Shown here piece by piece: positions 3,923 to 6,245 of a stretch of 6,245 nt of DNA. The stretch covers positions 1 through 6,245 of the forward strand of contig JBCDGG010000211.1 of assembly GCA_038757905.1 (NCBI GenBank), given 5' to 3'. The notes below the pieces were generated by a model. The model was not told the origin of the DNA and searched no databases. It saw only the letters and a list, made by a program, of their open reading frames with translations. Both the position numbers and the translations under genes were made by a program. Positions within the stretch are counted from its first letter, which is position 1; each line of letters starts with the position of its first letter. Source of the DNA: HLUCCA09 sp038757905 (lineage in GTDB: Bacteria; Pseudomonadota; Alphaproteobacteria; Rhodobacterales; Rhodobacteraceae).

Positions 3923-6245
3923 CACAATCCCTTCAGCAGTTCGGCCAGTTCCGGATCCATATCGTCGTCTCCGGCGGCATCGCTTGACTCGTCATCGCCA
4001 AAGCCCGACAGCAGATCGTCGAGCGACATATCCTCGACCGACTGTTCCGCGGGCGCCGCCCCGCCCGCGGCCATCTCGACCTCCAGGGTCGGTTTCGGGG
4101 GCGTGCCGTCGCCCGAGGGCACCGTGGCCAACCAGGGGCCGGCCAGTTCTTCCCCGCTGAGGGACCGGAACGACCCAAGGCGGATCTCGTTGCGGCCTTT
4201 CATCGAAAGGACCGGCATGAAACCGCGCGCCACGGTGAACTGCGCGGCATCGGTCGTCAGGTTGCGCTCGGTGCAGGGCAACGCCACCTGATCGCCGAAG
4301 CGGTCGGTGATGTAATAGAACGGTACATCGTCCAGTGACATCATGCTGCCAAGCGACATGTCGCCCACTCTTCCAGCCTCTTTGTAGGTTCCCGCGAGCA
4401 GAATAGCGACAAGGGCAGCCGGGTTGGCCCAGAGCATGCCCGACAGGCCCTCTTGCGGCGTGAACTCCTCGAACTCGAACGCGGAGATCGGCTCGGTCTT
4501 CTTACCATAGGGGAGACGGAGCATGAACCGTGGCGAGGCCAGGCCGATGTACCCGGACTGCGGCATGGCGCGCAGCGTATCCCAGGCCTTGGCGACCAGG
4601 CGGTGCCGATCCTGCTTTTCGATCTCCAGGTAACCGGGGCTGATCGCGGATACGAACGGCGCATCTACGTGGGCCGCCACCTGGGCCAACCGGCCCAGAA
4701 GCTCCGCATGGGGCGGGGTTTCCTCAAACGTATACAGGCCGAACAGGGCAGAGTAGCCGCCGCGCCCCTCTTCGGGGTCGAGCACATCGGTCAGCAGCTT
4801 GAACAGACCGCATTCCGCAAGATCCTCCTGCGCGGCGAGATCGGCGCCAAGCTCCTCGGCCGAGACGTCGTAGAGCACGATCTCCAGCTCGGCGTCCGTT
4901 TCGATGCGGCGCGCCAGAAGATCGAGTGTGCGCCACTGCGCTTCCACCGCCTGGAAGTCGGGATGGTGCAGAACCAGCCGCATGGCCGCGCTCAGCGCCT
5001 CGTCGACAGCGGCCGTCATGGCGGCAACCCCATCGTCGGGCGCTTTGACGGCATAGGGGCCGACGATGCGGGCGATCATCTCGTCGATCGGGCTGGGTTG
5101 CGGGGTAAGGCGGCCGCTCGTATCGCCGATCAGCGCCTGAAAATCGCTCAGCTTGCGATCCGCCGGAACCGAGGTGCTGGCCGAGCGCCTGGGCAGCCGC
5201 ACGGGGGTGTCGTACTCCGCACCCCACGCCTTGAGGCGTTCGATCGCGCGCGCCGCCATCGATCCCATCCCCAGTTGCTGGCGCAGGCCGGAAAGCTCCT
5301 CGAAGATCTCCACATTGTCGTAGAGTTCGTCGGGGTCCAGGTCGTCCAACTCGCCGAGCTTCACCTCGATCCCGGCGCCGTCCTTGCCGATAGGCAGGGT
5401 CAGCGTCGTCGCAAAGCCCTCGATCATCTCCTCCACATCGTCGACATCGAGGGTAATCGCGCGGCGCGAGGCGAGGCCCGGCCCGATCTCCATCGCGCCG
5501 CGAGCAGCGCGGCCGGTAAAGTCCCCGAACACGGCGATGCGGAACTTGCGGCGGTTGAGCTCCGCCCGCTCGGGGCGAGGGGCGCTGACCGTACCGTAGG
5601 AGGCCTCCGCCTCCTGGGGTTGCGGCGCCGAGGCGGCAGCCGGTGCGCCGCCTTCCGTCAGAATTGCGCCCAGATCGCCCGATGCGGCACTCTCAGGCGC
5701 ATCCGCGGGCGGCGTTGCTTCGGTGTCTTCCAGATCGGCTAGCAAATCGTCCAACTCCGAGGTTGCGGCGGGTTGTTCCTCTGCCACGGGCGGTTCGGCC
5801 CCGGCACTTTCGCCCTCCAGATCGGCGAGCAGGTCGTCCAGATCGGAGGTTGCAGGCGGCTCCGGTTGCGCCTCCGGTGTCGCCTCGTCTTCCAGATCGG
5901 CCAGAAGGTCATCGAGGTCTGACGTGGCGGAGGCGGGCTCCGCAGCCGGGGCTTCCGGCTCTGCCGCCGCGGGCGTATCGGCTTCCAGATCAGCCAGAAG
6001 ATCGTCCAGATCCGATGTCGCAGTAGCAGGTTCCGCAGCGGGGGCCTCTGGCTCCGCCGCTCCGGGCGCATCGCCATCCAGATCCGCCAGCAAGTCGTCG
6101 AGATCTGAGGTCGCGGCGGCAGGCTCCGCAGCGGGGGCCTCTGGCTCCGCCGCTCCGGGCGCATCGCCATCCAGATCCGCCAGCAAGTCGTCGAGATCTG
6201 AGGTCGCGGCGGCAGGCTCCGCAGCGGGGGCCTCTGGCTCCGCCG
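3922..6245 (-). CDS. T6SS contractile sheath protein with TssB-like and TssC-like parts in one chain, 5' end missing
   Basis: The frame is open from the right edge (first full codon 6243-6241) to TGA 3924-3922, giving 773 residues and no start in the window. In order: acidic Ala/Pro/Glu repeats with DLDDLLADL (6245-5677); a linker; a TssB/VipA-like segment at about 5547-5230 (KFRIAVFGDFTGR, a DVDD stretch, then LGELDDLDPDELYDNVEIF); and a TssC/VipB-like segment at about 5100-4120 with HHPDFQAVEAQWRTLDLL, PFVSAISPGYLEI, GLASPRFMLRLPYGKKTE, FEFEEF and GMLWANPAA, ending near GFMPVL. An acidic tail follows (4110-3925) with MSLDDLLSGF and the terminal DPELAELLKGL. Normally TssB and TssC are separate proteins that co-assemble into the contractile sheath. 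Here they appear in one polypeptide, and the TssC part (about 325 residues against about 490) seems to lack the usual C-terminal region. It may be a true fused sheath subunit or a sheath-like accessory protein. It overlaps the next gene by one base. T6SS sheath relationship is sure; exact role is not. Confidence 0.88.
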   Translation of the reverse strand, partial: AEPEAPAAEPAAATSDLDDLLADLDGDAPGAAEPEAPAAEPAAATSDLDDLLADLDGDAPGAAEPEAPAAEPATATSDLDDLLADLEADTPAAAEPEAPAAEPASATSDLDDLLADLEDEATPEAQPEPPATSDLDDLLADLEGESAGAEPPVAEEQPAATSELDDLLADLEDTEATPPADAPESAASGDLGAILTEGGAPAAASAPQPQEAEASYGTVSAPRPERAELNRRKFRIAVFGDFTGRAARGAMEIGPGLASRRAITLDVDDVEEMIEGFATTLTLPIGKDGAGIEVKLGELDDLDPDELYDNVEIFEELSGLRQQLGMGSMAARAIERLKAWGAEYDTPVRLPRRSASTSVPADRKLSDFQALIGDTSGRLTPQPSPIDEMIARIVGPYAVKAPDDGVAAMTAAVDEALSAAMRLVLHHPDFQAVEAQWRTLDLLARRIETDAELEIVLYDVSAEELGADLAAQEDLAECGLFKLLTDVLDPEEGRGGYSALFGLYTFEETPPHAELLGRLAQVAAHVDAPFVSAISPGYLEIEKQDRHRLVAKAWDTLRAMPQSGYIGLASPRFMLRLPYGKKTEPISAFEFEEFTPQEGLSGMLWANPAALVAILLAGTYKEAGRVGDMSLGSMMSLDDVPFYYITDRFGDQVALPCTERNLTTDAAQFTVARGFMPVLSMKGRNEIRLGSFRSLSGEELAGPWLATVPSGDGTPPKPTLEVEMAAGGAAPAEQSVEDMSLDDLLSGFGDDESSDAAGDDDMDPELAELLKGL
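3929..3933 (-). promoter_or_regulatory. Ribosome binding site AAGGG inside the end of the sheath gene
   Basis: AAGGG on the minus strand lies within the last codons of the upstream gene, 6 bases before the ATG at 3922. The spacing favours this ATG over the adjacent GTG at 3925. Its position inside the coding sequence fits coupled translation. Confidence 0.6.
5677..6245 (-). repeat. Tandem repeats encoding DLDDLLADL units at the N-terminal side of the sheath protein
   Basis: Six units plus a partial one at the edge are visible. Their spans are 6198-6106, 6105-6013 and 6012-5920 (31 residues, 93 bases each), then 5919-5845 (25 residues), 5844-5758 (29) and 5757-5677 (27). Each begins with D/E-LDDLLADL and continues with an Ala/Pro/Glu-rich spacer ending in ATS or similar. 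At the DNA level bases 6032-6152 and 6125-6245 are identical over 121 positions at an offset of 93, so the outer copies are recent duplicates. Every unit length is a multiple of three, so copy changes keep the frame. The array continues beyond the window, and its full copy number is unknown. Confidence 0.95.

Noticed and set aside
4453..5742. 429-residue open frame on the + strand opposite the sheath gene
   Set aside because: It is antisense to a gene with clear TssB/TssC motifs, its composition mirrors GC-rich antisense codons, and it shows no family motif.
5677..6245. CRISPR-like array
   Set aside because: The repeats are contiguous coding units in frame with variable protein spacers, not short identical repeats with unrelated spacers.

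Overview
The window is one strand-uniform stretch of a type VI secretion system (T6SS) locus. All five genes lie on the minus strand, so they are transcribed from the right edge toward the left. The genome is GC-rich and Gram-negative. The mix of a TagH-like FHA protein, a VgrG, a DUF6931-like protein and an unusual sheath protein reminds me of GC-rich marine proteobacterial T6SS islands (Rhodobacterales-like alphaproteobacteria are one option), but the organism is an inference I cannot confirm from the sequence.

Layout in transcription order: (1) 6245-3922, the 3' part of a large gene whose product carries tandem acidic DLDDLLADL repeats, then a TssB/VipA-like segment, a TssC/VipB-like segment and an acidic tail with a final LDDLL motif. 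Its 5' end is outside the window. (2) 3922-3629, a 97-residue protein of no family I recognise, coupled to gene 1 by a TGATG stop/start overlap. (3) 3589-1439, a complete 716-residue VgrG spike with no added effector domain. (4) 1431-829, a 200-residue DUF6931-like protein whose ribosome binding site overlaps the vgrG stop codon. (5) 706-1, the N-terminal 235 residues of a TagH-like FHA protein that runs off the left edge. The only sizeable non-coding stretch is the 122-base gap 707-828, which holds a small imperfect hairpin and a 12-base palindrome but no convincing terminator or promoter.

How the parts fit: VgrG is the tip of the injected puncturing device. The sheath protein belongs to the contractile part. 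The FHA protein probably reads threonine phosphorylation to control assembly. The two small proteins flank vgrG, a position often occupied by adaptors, chaperones or effectors. The most interesting signals are the apparent fusion of TssB and TssC in one chain with a shortened TssC part, the near-identical 93-base tandem repeats at its N-terminal side, and the recurrence of the same LDDLL motif in both tails of the sheath protein and in the disordered tail of the FHA protein. No Hcp, TssE, PAAR, ClpV or membrane-complex gene is in the window.
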